Positions 40,630-53,836 of a stretch of DNA of 64,000 nucleotides are shown piece after piece. Origin of the DNA: Arthrobacter sp. S39 (GTDB lineage Bacteria; Actinomycetota; Actinomycetes; Actinomycetales; Micrococcaceae); NCBI RefSeq assembly GCF_004320525.1, contig NZ_SIHX01000004.1, positions 186,001 to 250,000 of the forward strand, read 5' to 3'. The notes beneath the pieces were generated by a model. That model was not told the origin of the DNA. It saw only the letters and a program-made list of their open reading frames with translations, and did no database searches. Numbering within the stretch: position 1 is the stretch's first letter; every line of letters starts with the position of its first letter. The position numbers and the translations under genes are program-made.

Positions 40630-41726
40630 AAATTGTCGTCGATGCCCGCTTTACCCGGACCGACCACCACGACGGAATCAGCCGCTACGGCGCCAGTCTG
40701 ATAGCGGCAACAGCAAAAATCGCCGACGTCTCCATGCTCATCAGCGACCCCCGGCAGCTTGCCCTGCTCCCTGACGTGCCCTACACCCTGATCAACAGCC
40801 CGCTCTCGCCCATGGAGCTGTTTGTGGCGCGGAAGATCAACCCGCTCGGCGCTGACGTGGTGATCTGCCCCATGCAGACCATGGGAACCTGGGGCCGCAA
40901 CTACGGACTGGTCCTGACCCTGCACGACCTCATCTACTACGAGCACCCGGCACCTCCCGGCTTCCTTCCCGCACCGGTGCGGGTGCTGTGGCGCCTCTAC
41001 CACAAGGCCTTCTGGCCGCAGCGGCTCTTGCTCAACCGGGCAGACATCGTGGCCACCATCAGCAGCACCACGGAAGCGCTGATGGCAAAGTACCGGCTCA
41101 CCAGCCGGCCGGTGCGGATCATCAGCAACGCGCCGCAGCCGGACCAGGAACCGCGCGACGCCGCCGCCGGGGCCGAGCATTCTCTCGTCTACATGGGCTC
41201 ATTCATGCCCTACAAAAACGTGGAGACCATGGTGGCGGGCATGGCCGAGCTGCCGGACTTCACCCTGCACCTGCTGAGCAGGATCACCCCGCAGCGCCGG
41301 GCCGAGCTGGAGATCATGGTTCCCCCTGGCGCGAAGGTGGTGTTCCACAACGGCGTGACCGACGACGAGTACGCCACGTTGCTCCGGCGCGCCACCGCCC
41401 TGGTGAGCCTTTCCCGGGCGGAAGGCTACGGGCTGCCGCTCGTGGAGGCCATGGCGCTGGGCACGCCCGTCATCGCCAGCGACATCCCCATCTTCCGCGA
41501 AGTGGGCGGCCACGCCGTGTCCTACGTTGACCCCGGCTCTGCCGCGGAGTTCGCCGCTGCCGCGAAGAAACTCCGGGACGACGGGCACTGGCAGGACGTG
41601 TCACGCCGTTCCGTGGCGCGCGCCGCGGAATTCAGCTGGGATGAATCAGCCAGGCAGCTGGTTGACGTGGCCCACGACATCGTGGCCATGCGCTCGGGCC
41701 GGAAACGTCCGGCACATCCGGCCTAA
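40626..41726 (+). CDS. glycosyltransferase family 4 protein
   Basis: 366 aa with GT-B fold. N-terminal acceptor half (MKIVVDARFT, GISRYGASL); C-terminal nucleotide-sugar half with VSLSRAEGYGLPLVEAMALGTPVIASD, the E-x7-E region of GT4 enzymes. Probably cytoplasmic at the membrane face. GTG start overlaps the hydrolase stop (GTGA). Sugar and acceptor cannot be told. Confidence 0.88.
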   Translation: MKIVVDARFTRTDHHDGISRYGASLIAATAKIADVSMLISDPRQLALLPDVPYTLINSPLSPMELFVARKINPLGADVVICPMQTMGTWGRNYGLVLTLHDLIYYEHPAPPGFLPAPVRVLWRLYHKAFWPQRLLLNRADIVATISSTTEALMAKYRLTSRPVRIISNAPQPDQEPRDAAAGAEHSLVYMGSFMPYKNVETMVAGMAELPDFTLHLLSRITPQRRAELEIMVPPGAKVVFHNGVTDDEYATLLRRATALVSLSRAEGYGLPLVEAMALGTPVIASDIPIFREVGGHAVSYVDPGSAAEFAAAAKKLRDDGHWQDVSRRSVARAAEFSWDESARQLVDVAHDIVAMRSGRKRPAHPA

Positions 41727-41731
41727 CCGGC

Positions 41732-43861
41732 CTAGAGGACATCCACGCCGTCCAGGCGGAGCTGTACCGGCTCCTCGCTCCGCTTGGCCGCGGCGGCGGC
41801 ACGGGCGGCCCGGAGCACCCTGGTCACTGCGGCCGCCTGACCGTAGGGGAAGAACAGCAGCGTGCGGACGTCCTCGCCAACACGCTGGGGGGTGGCTGCG
41901 CCGACCAGCAGCACCGGCGCCGGACCCGCCGTCCGCAGGTCCACACCGGCTGCTGTCAGCTGCTTTTCGACACCCTCGGTGAAATGCACGACGGCGGCGC
42001 GCGGGCCGGTGACGGAGGCGATCCGGACCGCCGGGGGCAGCTGGAGCTCCACCCGCAGGGCCAGTTCGCGCTGGGCATAGCCGGCGGGATCCCAGCGCAG
42101 CAAAGCGCCGACCGCCGCAGTATCGGCTGCCGTGATCACCACGAGGCCGCCTTCGGTGGCCGGCCGCACCAGGGCGGCGGCATTGAACCAGCGCCGGACG
42201 GTGTCCTCCCCCGCACGGAGGTTTTCGCGCCGGAGCAGCGAGTCGCCGTCGAGCAGCAGCGCCGCGGCGTACCCGCCGTCGGCCACTGGCTCGGCACCCA
42301 CGGTGGCAACCACCAGCGCCTTCGCGCTGCCGACGTCGGTTTTGACGTGGTCCCCGGAGGAGGTGACCACCGCCTTGCCGGGGAACGCCCGGCCCAGCTC
42401 CTCGGCCGTCCGCATGACCCCCGTTGCACCCTTCCGGAGCCGGCGGCCGCCGCAGTGGCTGCACTCCCAGTCCGGGGCCGGTGTGGAGCACCAGCGGCAT
42501 TGGGGAAGGGCGGCGCTGCCGCTGGCACCGGCGACAGCCAGCGGCCCCTGGCAGGATCCGCAACGTGCCGGCTCGCGGCAGGTCTCGCAGACCAGCGACG
42601 GCGCGTAGCCGGCGCGGGCCACCTGGACCAGGACCGGTCCGCGTTCCAGGCCTTCCTTGGCGGCGCGCCAGGCAGCGCCGGGCAGCCGCGCGATCCGGGC
42701 CAGCGGGTCCCGTTCCTGTTCAAAGCTGTCCGCGGTGTTCAGCACCCTCGGCACGGTGGCACGCAGGGCAGGGCGTTCGGCGTCGATGGGCGTAGCCCAG
42801 CCGGTTTCCACCAGACGCTGCAGTTCGGTGCTGCGGGTGTGGCCGGCCATCAGGCAGGCTGCGCCCTCCTGGCCGGCGCGGAGCAGCAGCACGTCGCGGG
42901 CATGGGCGTACGGGGCCCGCTGCTCGATATGGAGATCGTTGCCGTCGTCCCAGCAGGCCACGAGGCCCAGATCCCGGACCGGAGCGAACGCTGCCGATCT
43001 TGTGCCGATGGCCACCCGGGCCGAGCCGTCGAGGACGCGCAGGAAGTTCCGGTACCGCGGAGTGGGGCCGTCATCGGCGGTCAGCCGGGCGATGTCGCTG
43101 GCGGGCAGGACCTCTTCCAGCGCTTTTTCCAACCGGTCCACGTCGCGGTAGTCGGGAACCACCACCAGGGCGCCACGGCCGGAGGCACGGACGGCAGCAA
43201 CCGCCTGGGCGACCAGCCGGGGCCAGGCCGCCGGACCGAAGCCCTGGAGCGGGCTGAACACCGCACGCGGGGAACCGCCCTCCCCCAGGTGCCGGATAAA
43301 CGCCTGGCCGTTGCGGTAGGCATCCCACCCGCCGGACGGAGTGGACCCGGCCGGGTTGTCGGCCTGGGTGTCCGCGGCAGGGTCCGGAGCAGACCGGGCC
43401 AGGAACTCCTTCTCCAGCCTGGCAACGCGGGGCGGAACCGCGGCGCGGAGCACATCGCTGATGGTTCCGGCATAGCGGGCGGCAACGGCGGAGGCCAGGT
43501 CCCGGACGGCCGGGGTGAGGACGGGCAGCGGCGAGATCACTTTGTGCAGCGGGACCAGGGTATGGCCGGCGTCGGATTCGGCGGCGCGTTCCATGATGAA
43601 GCCGGCCAGTTCCTGGCCGTTGAACTTGATTTTGACCCGCACGCCGGCCTGGGCGGCGGCGTCGAGGTCGGCAGGCACACTGTAGTCAAACGGGCGGTCC
43701 AGGTGCGGCAGCGGCGATTCGACGAGCACCCTGGCCACCGGGAGGTGCGTTGCAAGCGGGGGGCCGGCCTGTGGCTTGCGCGCCGGGAATCCCTGGAGCA
43801 GGGACAGCTGCACGGCACCGGGGAGGCCAGGCTCTGCCTGGACAGTCTCATCTTTTGCCAT
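41732..43861 (-). CDS. priA: PriA-like primosomal protein N', helicase-degenerate
   Basis: 709 aa. N-terminal 3'-DNA-binding domain (RPFDYSVPADLDA), helicase-like core and zinc domain with eight Cys (CETC, CGSC, CRWC, CSHC). The Walker A is missing (no GxGKT; sequence around 43150 reads VVPDYRD), and the DEAH box is replaced by CWDDGND. This is known for actinobacterial PriA, which probably loads replication proteins without unwinding DNA. ATG at 43861 with AAAGGGGG, 8 nt. 87 bases behind metK. Confidence 0.88.
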   Translation of the reverse strand: MAKDETVQAEPGLPGAVQLSLLQGFPARKPQAGPPLATHLPVARVLVESPLPHLDRPFDYSVPADLDAAAQAGVRVKIKFNGQELAGFIMERAAESDAGHTLVPLHKVISPLPVLTPAVRDLASAVAARYAGTISDVLRAAVPPRVARLEKEFLARSAPDPAADTQADNPAGSTPSGGWDAYRNGQAFIRHLGEGGSPRAVFSPLQGFGPAAWPRLVAQAVAAVRASGRGALVVVPDYRDVDRLEKALEEVLPASDIARLTADDGPTPRYRNFLRVLDGSARVAIGTRSAAFAPVRDLGLVACWDDGNDLHIEQRAPYAHARDVLLLRAGQEGAACLMAGHTRSTELQRLVETGWATPIDAERPALRATVPRVLNTADSFEQERDPLARIARLPGAAWRAAKEGLERGPVLVQVARAGYAPSLVCETCREPARCGSCQGPLAVAGASGSAALPQCRWCSTPAPDWECSHCGGRRLRKGATGVMRTAEELGRAFPGKAVVTSSGDHVKTDVGSAKALVVATVGAEPVADGGYAAALLLDGDSLLRRENLRAGEDTVRRWFNAAALVRPATEGGLVVITAADTAAVGALLRWDPAGYAQRELALRVELQLPPAVRIASVTGPRAAVVHFTEGVEKQLTAAGVDLRTAGPAPVLLVGAATPQRVGEDVRTLLFFPYGQAAAVTRVLRAARAAAAAKRSEEPVQLRLDGVDVL

Positions 43862-43889
43862 GGCGGCTACCCCCTTTCGAACCAGCAAA

Positions 43890-43926
43890 CCACCTGGCCC
43901 CGACATTTTCAGCCGGGGCCAGGTGG
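43890..43926 (-). terminator. terminator after metK
   Basis: 13-bp perfect stem (CCACCTGGCCCCG / CGGGGCCAGGTGG), 11-nt loop, then TTTGC on the minus strand, 22 bases past the metK stop. Confidence 0.7.
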
Positions 43927-43948
43927 CTGGACTGGACGTTAGCGAAGG

Positions 43949-45184
43949 CTAGGCGTTGAAGAAAGCCTTGAGGTCGTCCACGCGGTCCAGGCGCTCCCAG
44001 GTGAAGTCGGGATCGTCACGGCCGAAGTGCCCGTGCGCCGCCGTCTTGGCGTAGATGGGGCGCTTGAGGTCCAGGGCATCGATGATGGCCCGCGGGCGGA
44101 GGTCGAAGATCTCCGCGATGGCGGCGCTGATCCGTGCCGGGTCCACCGTTTCCGTGCCGAAGGTCTCCACGTAGGTGCCCACGGGGCGTGCCTGGCCGAT
44201 GGCGTAGGCAATCTGGATTTCGGCGCGCTTGGCCAGGCCTGCGGCCACCACATTCTTGGCTACCCAGCGCATGGCGTAGGCTGCCGAGCGGTCCACCTTG
44301 GACGGGTCCTTGCCGGAGAAGGCGCCGCCGCCGTGGCGGGCCATGCCGCCGTAGGTGTCAACGATGATCTTGCGTCCGGTCAGGCCAGCGTCGCCGACCG
44401 GGCCGCCGATGACGAACTCCCCGGCGGGGTTCAGGATGTTGGCGGTCCGGGAGATGTCCAGGTTCGCCGCGGCCAGCACCGGGTTGATCACGAAGGAGGC
44501 GAGGTCGGCGCGGAGCCGGTCCAGGCTGGTTCCTTCGGCGTGCTGGCTGGAGATGACCACGGTTTCCACGGAAACCGGCACGTCCTTGTCGTAGCCGATG
44601 GTGACCTGGGTCTTGCCGTCGGGACGGAGGTAGGACAGTTCGCCGGACTTGCGCACTTCGGTGAGGCGCTCGGACAGGCGGTGCGCGAGCCAGATCGGCG
44701 TCGGCATGTAGGACGGGGTCTCGTCGCTCGCGTACCCGAACATCAGGCCCTGGTCACCGGCACCTTGGAGATCGTAGTCGTCCTCCTGGCGGCCTTCGCG
44801 GGCTTCCAGCGAGTTGAACACGCCGCCGGCGATGTCGTTGGACTGCTGCCCGATGGAGACGGACACGCCGCAGCGGGCGCCGTCGAATCCGTTGGCGGAC
44901 GAGTCGTAGCCGATGCCCAGGATGGTCTCGCGGACGATCTGCGGGATCTCAACGTAGGCGTCCGTGGTGACCTCGCCGGCCACGTGGACCAGGCCTGTGG
45001 TGGCCATGGTCTCAACGGCGACGCGGGACTCCGGGTCCGCGGCCAGCAGCGCATCGAGGATGGCGTCGCTGATCTGGTCGCAGATCTTGTCCGGGTGGCC
45101 TTCAGTCACGGACTCCGAGGTGAAGAGCCGGAGGGCGGAGGGCGTGGCCCCGTGGGTGTGGGGAATGTGCAGCGGTAAAGTCAC
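43949..45184 (-). CDS. metK: S-adenosylmethionine synthase
   Basis: Makes SAM from methionine and ATP. 411 aa with [13 protein letters not shown] at the N-terminus, [10 protein letters not shown] in the middle and [16 protein letters not shown] (phosphate loop), all intact. GTG at 45184 with AAGG 7 nt upstream; TAAGGT at the same place could also be a -10 for a leaderless start. No SAM riboswitch is visible in the 79 bases upstream. Confidence 0.97.
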   Translation of the reverse strand: MTLPLHIPHTHGATPSALRLFTSESVTEGHPDKICDQISDAILDALLAADPESRVAVETMATTGLVHVAGEVTTDAYVEIPQIVRETILGIGYDSSANGFDGARCGVSVSIGQQSNDIAGGVFNSLEAREGRQEDDYDLQGAGDQGLMFGYASDETPSYMPTPIWLAHRLSERLTEVRKSGELSYLRPDGKTQVTIGYDKDVPVSVETVVISSQHAEGTSLDRLRADLASFVINPVLAAANLDISRTANILNPAGEFVIGGPVGDAGLTGRKIIVDTYGGMARHGGGAFSGKDPSKVDRSAAYAMRWVAKNVVAAGLAKRAEIQIAYAIGQARPVGTYVETFGTETVDPARISAAIAEIFDLRPRAIIDALDLKRPIYAKTAAHGHFGRDDPDFTWERLDRVDDLKAFFNA

Positions 45185-45263
45185 TCAACTACCTTACTGG
45201 TTGGGGATCGGACGTCCGGCAGCGTGTGTCCCCGTACTAAGGAAACCCTCGCTTGGCCTGCCG

Positions 45264-46508
45264 TCAGGCGCGGGGCGAAACGTGGTTCAGCTCATAGCCG
45301 ATCCGGTTAATGACGGCGGCCGATACTTCGGTCTTGGTTCCGGATGCCTCTTGGGGTTCGGAGCCGGAGCGCGACAGGATGACTACGGCGTTGGTGTCCT
45401 GGCCAAAGACTTTGTCCGTGCCCACATGGTTGACCACCAGCAGGTCGCAGCCCTTGCGCCTGAGCTTGGCTTCGGCGTACGCCAGGACGTCGCCTTCGCC
45501 GTCACCGGTCTCCGCGGCGAAACCGACAATGAGCTGGCTGCGGCGGAGCTGGTTTGCGGCGGCATCCCGCAGTTCCACCAGTTCGTGCAGGATGTCCGGA
45601 TTCCGGACCAGGGAGATGACGGGGTCGGCGGCGTCGTCGCGCTTCTTGATTTTTGTGCCGGAAATCTCAGCGGGACGGAAGTCGGCCACGGCCGCGGCCA
45701 TGATGACGACGTCGGAATCGGCTGCCGCCGCCAGCGCGGCTTCCCGCAGCTGCAGGGCAGTCTCCACCGCCACCACCTCGACACCGGCAGGCGCGGGTAC
45801 TTCCATGTGCGCGGCCAGGAGCCGGACGGTGGCTCCCGCGTTGCGGGCGGCAACGGCCAGGGCGACGCCCTGCTTGCCGGATGAGCGGTTGCCCAGGAAC
45901 CGCACCGGGTCCAAAGGTTCCCGGGTCCCGCCGGCACTGATGGTGACCGTCTTTCCCGCGAGCGGGAGCTGATAGTCGGAGCTGCCCTGGGTCAGTGCGA
46001 TGGCGGCGTCGAAGATGGCTTCCGGCTCGGGCAGGCGCCCGGGTCCGGAGTCGGAGCCGGTGAGCCGTCCGCTGGCGGGTTCCAGGACGGCAACTCCCCG
46101 GCCCCGCAGGGTTTCAACATTGGCGCGGGTGGCAGCGTGCTGCCACATCTCCGTGTGCATGGCAGGCGCAAACAGCACCGGCCCGCTGGCCATCAGCAGG
46201 GTGTTCGTCAGGAGGTCGTTGGCCTGTCCGGTCGCGGCACGGGCCAGCAGGTCCGCGGTGGCAGGTGCCACCACGATCAGGTCTGCTTCATGGCCGAGGC
46301 GGACATGGTTGACCTGGTGGACGTCGTCGAAAACGCTGTTGCTGACGGGATGCCCGGACAGGGCCTCCCAGGTTGCAACTCCAACAAAGCGGGTAGCCGC
46401 CTCGGTGGGGATGACCGTGACGTCATGGCCGGCTTCAGTAAAAAGCCGGAGGAGCGATGCCACCTTGTAGGCGGCAATCCCTCCCCCGACTCCGAGGACT
46501 ATGCGCAC
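45264..46508 (-). CDS. coaBC: bifunctional phosphopantothenoylcysteine decarboxylase / phosphopantothenate--cysteine ligase
   Basis: Two steps of coenzyme A synthesis. CoaC flavin domain (1-185) with GGGIAAYK, the catalytic-His segment VNHVRLG and PAMHTEMW; CoaB ligase domain (190-414) with ISAGGTREPLDPVRFLGNRSSGKQG (seen as these blocks) and AAVADFRP. 414 aa. GTG at 46508 with GGAGG upstream. Behind rpoZ in the gmk-rpoZ-coaBC-metK-priA order seen in many bacteria. Confidence 0.96.
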   Translation of the reverse strand: MRIVLGVGGGIAAYKVASLLRLFTEAGHDVTVIPTEAATRFVGVATWEALSGHPVSNSVFDDVHQVNHVRLGHEADLIVVAPATADLLARAATGQANDLLTNTLLMASGPVLFAPAMHTEMWQHAATRANVETLRGRGVAVLEPASGRLTGSDSGPGRLPEPEAIFDAAIALTQGSSDYQLPLAGKTVTISAGGTREPLDPVRFLGNRSSGKQGVALAVAARNAGATVRLLAAHMEVPAPAGVEVVAVETALQLREAALAAAADSDVVIMAAAVADFRPAEISGTKIKKRDDAADPVISLVRNPDILHELVELRDAAANQLRRSQLIVGFAAETGDGEGDVLAYAEAKLRRKGCDLLVVNHVGTDKVFGQDTNAVVILSRSGSEPQEASGTKTEVSAAVINRIGYELNHVSPRA

Positions 46509-46539
46509 GTGACCTCCGTCAACAGGCAGTCTGCAGAAC

Positions 46540-46800
46540 TTACTCTGCCGCTTCGATCGGCGTGGAAACGAGCTTGCCTTCGTTGATCTCGCGCAGGGCG
46601 ATGGAAAGCGACTTCTCGTTCAGCTTGGTGTCGACCAGCGGGCCGACGTACTCGAACAGGCCCTCGTGCAGCTGGGCGTAGTAAGCGTTGATCTGACGTG
46701 CACGCTTGGCACCGAAGATCACCAGGCCGTACTTGGAATCAGCTGCCTCAAGCAGTGAGTCGATCGGCGGGTTGATGATGCCTTCAAGGTTCGTGGACAC
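46540..46800 (-). CDS. rpoZ: DNA-directed RNA polymerase subunit omega
   Basis: Small subunit that helps beta' assemble. 86 aa; [32 protein letters not shown] and the C-terminal [14 protein letters not shown] block ([15 protein letters not shown]) are typical. GTG at 46800 with GGAG and 5-nt spacing. Confidence 0.95.
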   Translation of the reverse strand: MSTNLEGIINPPIDSLLEAADSKYGLVIFGAKRARQINAYYAQLHEGLFEYVGPLVDTKLNEKSLSIALREINEGKLVSTPIEAAE

Positions 46801-46839
46801 GAATTCTCCAAATTCTAACGGGCCGACTGCTACCGGCAA

Positions 46840-47412
46840 CTAGTGCGGGTGCGGTGTCAGCCCCATGAGTGAAACTAGCTCGTCCGCTGCCCGGCGAACG
46901 TCATCATTGATGACGGTGTGGTCAAACTCCGGTTCAGCGGCAAGTTCTAGTTTAGCGGTTTCCAGCCTCTGCTGCTGTTCCTGGGCAGTTTCGGTGCCGC
47001 GGCCTACCAGCCGGCGCACCATTTCGTCCCAGCTCGGCGGCGCAAGGAAGACAAACTGCGCGTCCGGGACGGCCGCCTTGACCTGCCGGGCACCCTGCAG
47101 GTCAATCTCGAGCAGGACTGACTTGCCGTCGGCGATGGCCTGGTTCACGGTGCTCTTCAGGGTGCCGTAGGTGTTCTGGCCGTGGACTACTGCCCACTCC
47201 AGGAACTCGCCGGCTGCCACGAGCGACTCGAAATCTTCCCTGGACTTGAAGAAGTAGTGGACGCCGTCCTCCTCACCGGGCCGCGGGGCGCGGGTGGTGG
47301 CCGAAACGGAAAGCCAGACTTCGGGGTAGTTGTCCCGGATGTAGGTGGACACGGTGCCTTTGCCAACAGCCGTCGGACCTGCGAGGACTGTCAGTCCCGG
47401 TTTCTTGCTCAC
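46840..47412 (-). CDS. gmk: guanylate kinase
   Basis: Phosphorylates GMP to GDP. 190 aa; P-loop GPTAVGKGT at residues 12-20, SATTRAPRPGE GMP-binding motif, and the RGTETAQEQQQRL lid. GTG at 47412 with AAGGA. A CGGTTCG / CGAACCG inverted repeat with a 7-base loop lies in the mihF-gmk gap (47430-47450), probably an mRNA hairpin. Confidence 0.96.
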   Translation of the reverse strand: MSKKPGLTVLAGPTAVGKGTVSTYIRDNYPEVWLSVSATTRAPRPGEEDGVHYFFKSREDFESLVAAGEFLEWAVVHGQNTYGTLKSTVNQAIADGKSVLLEIDLQGARQVKAAVPDAQFVFLAPPSWDEMVRRLVGRGTETAQEQQQRLETAKLELAAEPEFDHTVINDDVRRAADELVSLMGLTPHPH

Positions 47413-47459
47413 GTATTCCTTTACGGCTTCGGTTCGGATGGGGCGAACCGTGGCACGCC

Positions 47460-47777
47460 CTACTTCTCGTCTATAAAATCTACCAGCGCCTGGCGCTGGT
47501 GAATGCCCAGCCCCCGGACCCGGCGGGAAGCAGCGATTCCCAGCTGCTCCATAATGGCAGCAGCCCGGACCTTGCCGATGCCGGGAAGCGCTTCAAGAAG
47601 CTCTGCCACGCGCATCCGGGCCAGGGCGTCGTCCGCGGCCGCCGACCTGATGATGTCGGCGGCCGACGTCTGGCCGTTTTTGAGCCGCTCTTTTGCCGCT
47701 GCCCTGGCAGCCCTGGCAGCAGCTGCCTTCTGCAGCGCGTCTGCGCGTTCCGACGCGGATAGCGGTCGCAGGCTCAT
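47460..47777 (-). CDS. mihF: integration host factor, actinobacterial type
   Basis: Nucleoid-associated DNA-binding protein, essential in mycobacteria. 105 aa: Ala-rich helical N-terminus (1-50) and a helix-two-turn-helix core with LPGIGKVRAAAIMEQLGI and VRGLGIHQRQAL. ATG at 47777 (GTG at 47786 possible). Own promoter upstream; followed by gmk. Confidence 0.95.
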   Translation of the reverse strand: MSLRPLSASERADALQKAAAARAARAAAKERLKNGQTSAADIIRSAAADDALARMRVAELLEALPGIGKVRAAAIMEQLGIAASRRVRGLGIHQRQALVDFIDEK

Positions 47778-47837
47778 GGTGGACACCCCCGGTTTGGTCG
47801 GATGCATCCAAGGCGGCCGCCATTGGACTTGTCCTGA

Positions 47838-47866
47838 AACCTACCCTTTGGTGCCCCGCGAATCAA
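47838..47866 (-). promoter_or_regulatory. promoter of mihF
   Basis: On the minus strand TTGATT (47866-47861) and TAGGTT (47843-47838) with a 17-base spacer, about 60 bases before the mihF ATG and just past the pyrF stop. Good match to a housekeeping-sigma promoter, so mihF-gmk-rpoZ need not depend on the pyr operon. Confidence 0.6.
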
Positions 47867-47886
47867 TGGACCCGCGCTAGGCCAGG

Positions 47887-48748
47887 TCAGGCTTCGCGAA
47901 GCCCGTCCAGCGTCCGCAGGGCGGCGTCCTGCAGTCCCTGGATGCCGGGGCCGGCAGCTAGGATGTCGCGGCTTGACGTTCCCAGCACCTGCGGGTACGC
48001 CGGACCGAACGTCCGGCGCAGGTCAGCCGGGGTGGCGCCCTGCGCCCCCAGCCCCGGGGCAAGGATGGGGCCGCGGACTGCCTGCAGGTCCAGCTGCAGG
48101 TCAGTCAGCGCCGAACCCACGGTGGCGCCGACCACAAGTCCGACGGACCCCAGCGGTCCCTCGTAGCGGCGGTTCTCCGCAGCTGCGGCTTCCGTGATCC
48201 GCCGTGCCACGGAGTCGGCCCCGCCGATGTGCTGGACGGATGCCCCCTCCGGGTTGGACGTCAGGGCCAGGACAAACACACCGCGGCCGTATTCAGCCGC
48301 GAGGTCCAGGGCCGGGCGGAGCGACTCAAACCCGAGGTACGGGCTGAGCGTCACGGAGTCGGCAGCCAGCGCCGACCCGTCCCGCAGCCAGGCGTCCGCG
48401 TACGCGGCCATGGTGGATCCGATGTCGCCGCGCTTGGCGTCCGCGATGGTCAGCACGGCCTCGTCCCGGGCGGCAGCCAGGAGTTCCTCAAGGACCGCCA
48501 TGCCGGCCGAGCCGTGGCGCTCGTAAAGGGCCACCTGCGGCTTGACCGCGGCAGCGAGCGAACCGACCGCCTCCAGGACCGTCAGCGAGAAACGCCTGAG
48601 GCCGTCGGCGTCGTCGTCCAGTCCCCAGCTCTTCAGCAGCGCCGGGTGCGGGTCAATGCCCACGCACAGCGGTCCGCGGGCGGCCATGGCCGTCCCCAGC
48701 CGGGAGCCAAAGGACTCCCGGCTGGGGGCGGGCAGTTCGGAGCCGGCG

Positions 48749-48756
<8 letters not shown>
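47887..48756 (-). CDS. pyrF: orotidine 5'-phosphate decarboxylase
   Basis: Last step of UMP synthesis. 289 aa, the longer group-2 type of actinobacteria: [11 protein letters not shown] near the N-terminus, [18 protein letters not shown] with the catalytic D-x-K-x-x-D, and a phosphate-gripping [12 protein letters not shown] at 48756 overlaps the carB stop by 8 nt. Last gene of the pyr operon. Confidence 0.95.
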
Positions 48757-52062
<3,306 letters not shown>

Positions 52063-52063
<1 letters not shown>

Positions 52064-53310
52064 TACTTCTTGTCCTCAGTCTTGGAGTCGGTGGTGTTCT
52101 TCGCGCCGTCTGCGGCTGATTTGGTGTCCGCCATCAGGTCGATGAAACGGTCGAACAGGTAGGCGGCGTCGTGCGGGCCTGCCGCCGCTTCGGGGTGGTA
52201 CTGGACCGAGAACGCGGGGATGTCCAGGCACGCGAGGCCCTCCACGACGTCGTCGTTGAGGCTGATGTGGCTGACCTCAACGCGGCCGTAGCGTTCCTCA
52301 GGGGCCTGGGTGGCGCCGTCGAGCGGTGCGTCCACGGCGAAACCGTGGTTCTGCGAGGTGATCTCCACCTTGCCCGTGCGGCGGTCCATCACGGGCTGGT
52401 TGATGCCGCGGTGGCCGTAGCGCAGCTTGTAGGTGCCGAACCCGAGGGCGCGGCCCAGGATCTGGTTGCCGAAGCAGATGCCGAAGTACGGCAGCTTCTC
52501 GTCCAGGACGGAGCGCAGCAGCTTGACCTGGGCGTCGGCGGTGGCGGGGTCGCCGGGGCCGTTGGACATAAAGAAACCGTCCGGGCTGACGGCCTTGACG
52601 TCCTCGAGGGTGGACGTTGCCGGCAGGACATGGACCCGGACGCCGCGCTCGGCGAAGCGGACGGGGGTCATGGCCTTGATGCCGAGGTCGATGGCGGCAA
52701 TGCTGAAGCGCGGCTCGCCGTCCCAGCCGTGGTCATTCGGTTCCACCACGTAGGCCTCATCGACGCTGACTTCCTCAGCCAGCCGCGCGCCTTCCATCGG
52801 GGCGCTGGCCAGGACCGAGTCCAGGAGTTCCTTGTCCGTGGCCTGGGCGGCGTCGCCGGAGAAGATGCCGGCGCGCATGGTCTTGTGTTCGCGCAGGTGC
52901 CGGGTGATGGCGCGGGTGTCCACGCCCTGGATGCCCACGATGCCCTGCGCGACGAGTTCGTCGTCCAGGCTTCGTTCGGAGCGCCAGTTCGAGGGGCGGC
53001 GGGCGGCGTCGCGGACGATGTAGCCGGCCACCCAGATGCGGCGGGATTCAGCGTCTTCGCTGTTGACGCCGGTGTTGCCGATGTGCGGTGCGGTCTGCAC
53101 CACCAGCTGGCGGGCGTAGGAGGGATCCGTGATGGTTTCCTGGTAGCCGGTCATTCCGGTGGCGAAGACTGCCTCGCCCAGGGCAGTGCCGGTGGCGCCG
53201 TAGCTGGTGCCGCGGAAGATGCGGCCATCTTCAAGGACCAGAGCGGCGGGGGTGGAAATCGCTGCTGCAGTGGCATCCACTGCGTCTGCTGTCACTTCTG
53301 TTTCTGTCAC
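52063..53310 (-). CDS. carA: carbamoyl-phosphate synthase small chain
   Basis: Glutamine amidotransferase subunit. N-terminal CPSase_sm domain ([14 protein letters not shown]), C-terminal class I GATase with nucleophile Cys279 in FGICFGNQ and His/Glu in YHPEA. About 415 aa. Start chosen at GTG 53310, with GGAAAG 7 nt upstream and a 4-nt gap after the preceding stop; GTG 53325 is the alternative and would overlap it. Confidence 0.95.
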
Positions 53311-53314
53311 TGTT

Positions 53315-53836
53315 TTACTTTCCACTCTGGGGATCAGCCTGGGGGGCCGCGGAGATCAATTGCTGAAGGGATTCGAAGAGGGTGGTTTTGTCCGCCGCGC
53401 GGCGGGTGCGGAAGCCGGTGTCCAGCTCGTGGGTGCCGAGCTTCCAGCGGAGCACCAGGAGGCCGTCCTTTTCGACAAACTTGCCGGCCATTCCGCTGTC
53501 CTGCCTGACGGCGGTGAGGTCTGCCGCCGGAATGTAGACCGCCGGAGCCCCGGACCGGTCAAAAAGGACACCGTGGGGGTAAACGGCGAGGGTCGCGTTG
53601 GTGCGGATGCCGAGCCCGTGCACGGCGATCCGGTCCAGCCAGTCCCCCGCGGTGGTTGAGGCGACGTACTGGCCTTCGGCCGTGTTGAGCGCAGCCCCGG
53701 GTGCCTCGGGCACCTCCGGCAGCTGTTCGACGTCGGCCTGCCGCTTGAGGCGGTTCCGCCAGCCCGCCCAGATCATCAGGAGGACGACGGCGATGATCAC
53801 CACGGTGATCAGGCCGGTGAGGAGCTTGGTGTCCAT
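53315..53836 (-). CDS. membrane-anchored PH-like domain protein of the pyr operon
   Basis: 173 aa: one membrane helix at residues 8-25, a short charged linker, and a beta-rich PH-like domain (about 55-155). Found in the same place, between pyrC and carA, in many actinobacteria; function unknown. ATG shares one base with the pyrC stop, so it is tightly coupled to the pathway, perhaps as a membrane organiser (inference). Confidence 0.8.
   Translation of the reverse strand: MDTKLLTGLITVVIIAVVLLMIWAGWRNRLKRQADVEQLPEVPEAPGAALNTAEGQYVASTTAGDWLDRIAVHGLGIRTNATLAVYPHGVLFDRSGAPAVYIPAADLTAVRQDSGMAGKFVEKDGLLVLRWKLGTHELDTGFRTRRAADKTTLFESLQQLISAAPQADPQSGK

Noticed and set aside
45185..45263. SAM riboswitch before metK
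   Set aside because: Only 79 bases lie between coaBC and metK and no SAM-aptamer-like stems were seen.
47430..47450. CGGTTCG-N7-CGAACCG as a LexA (SOS) box
   Set aside because: The SOS consensus has GAAC-N4-GTTC; here half-sites face the other way with 7-base spacing. It fits an mRNA hairpin in the mihF-gmk gap better.
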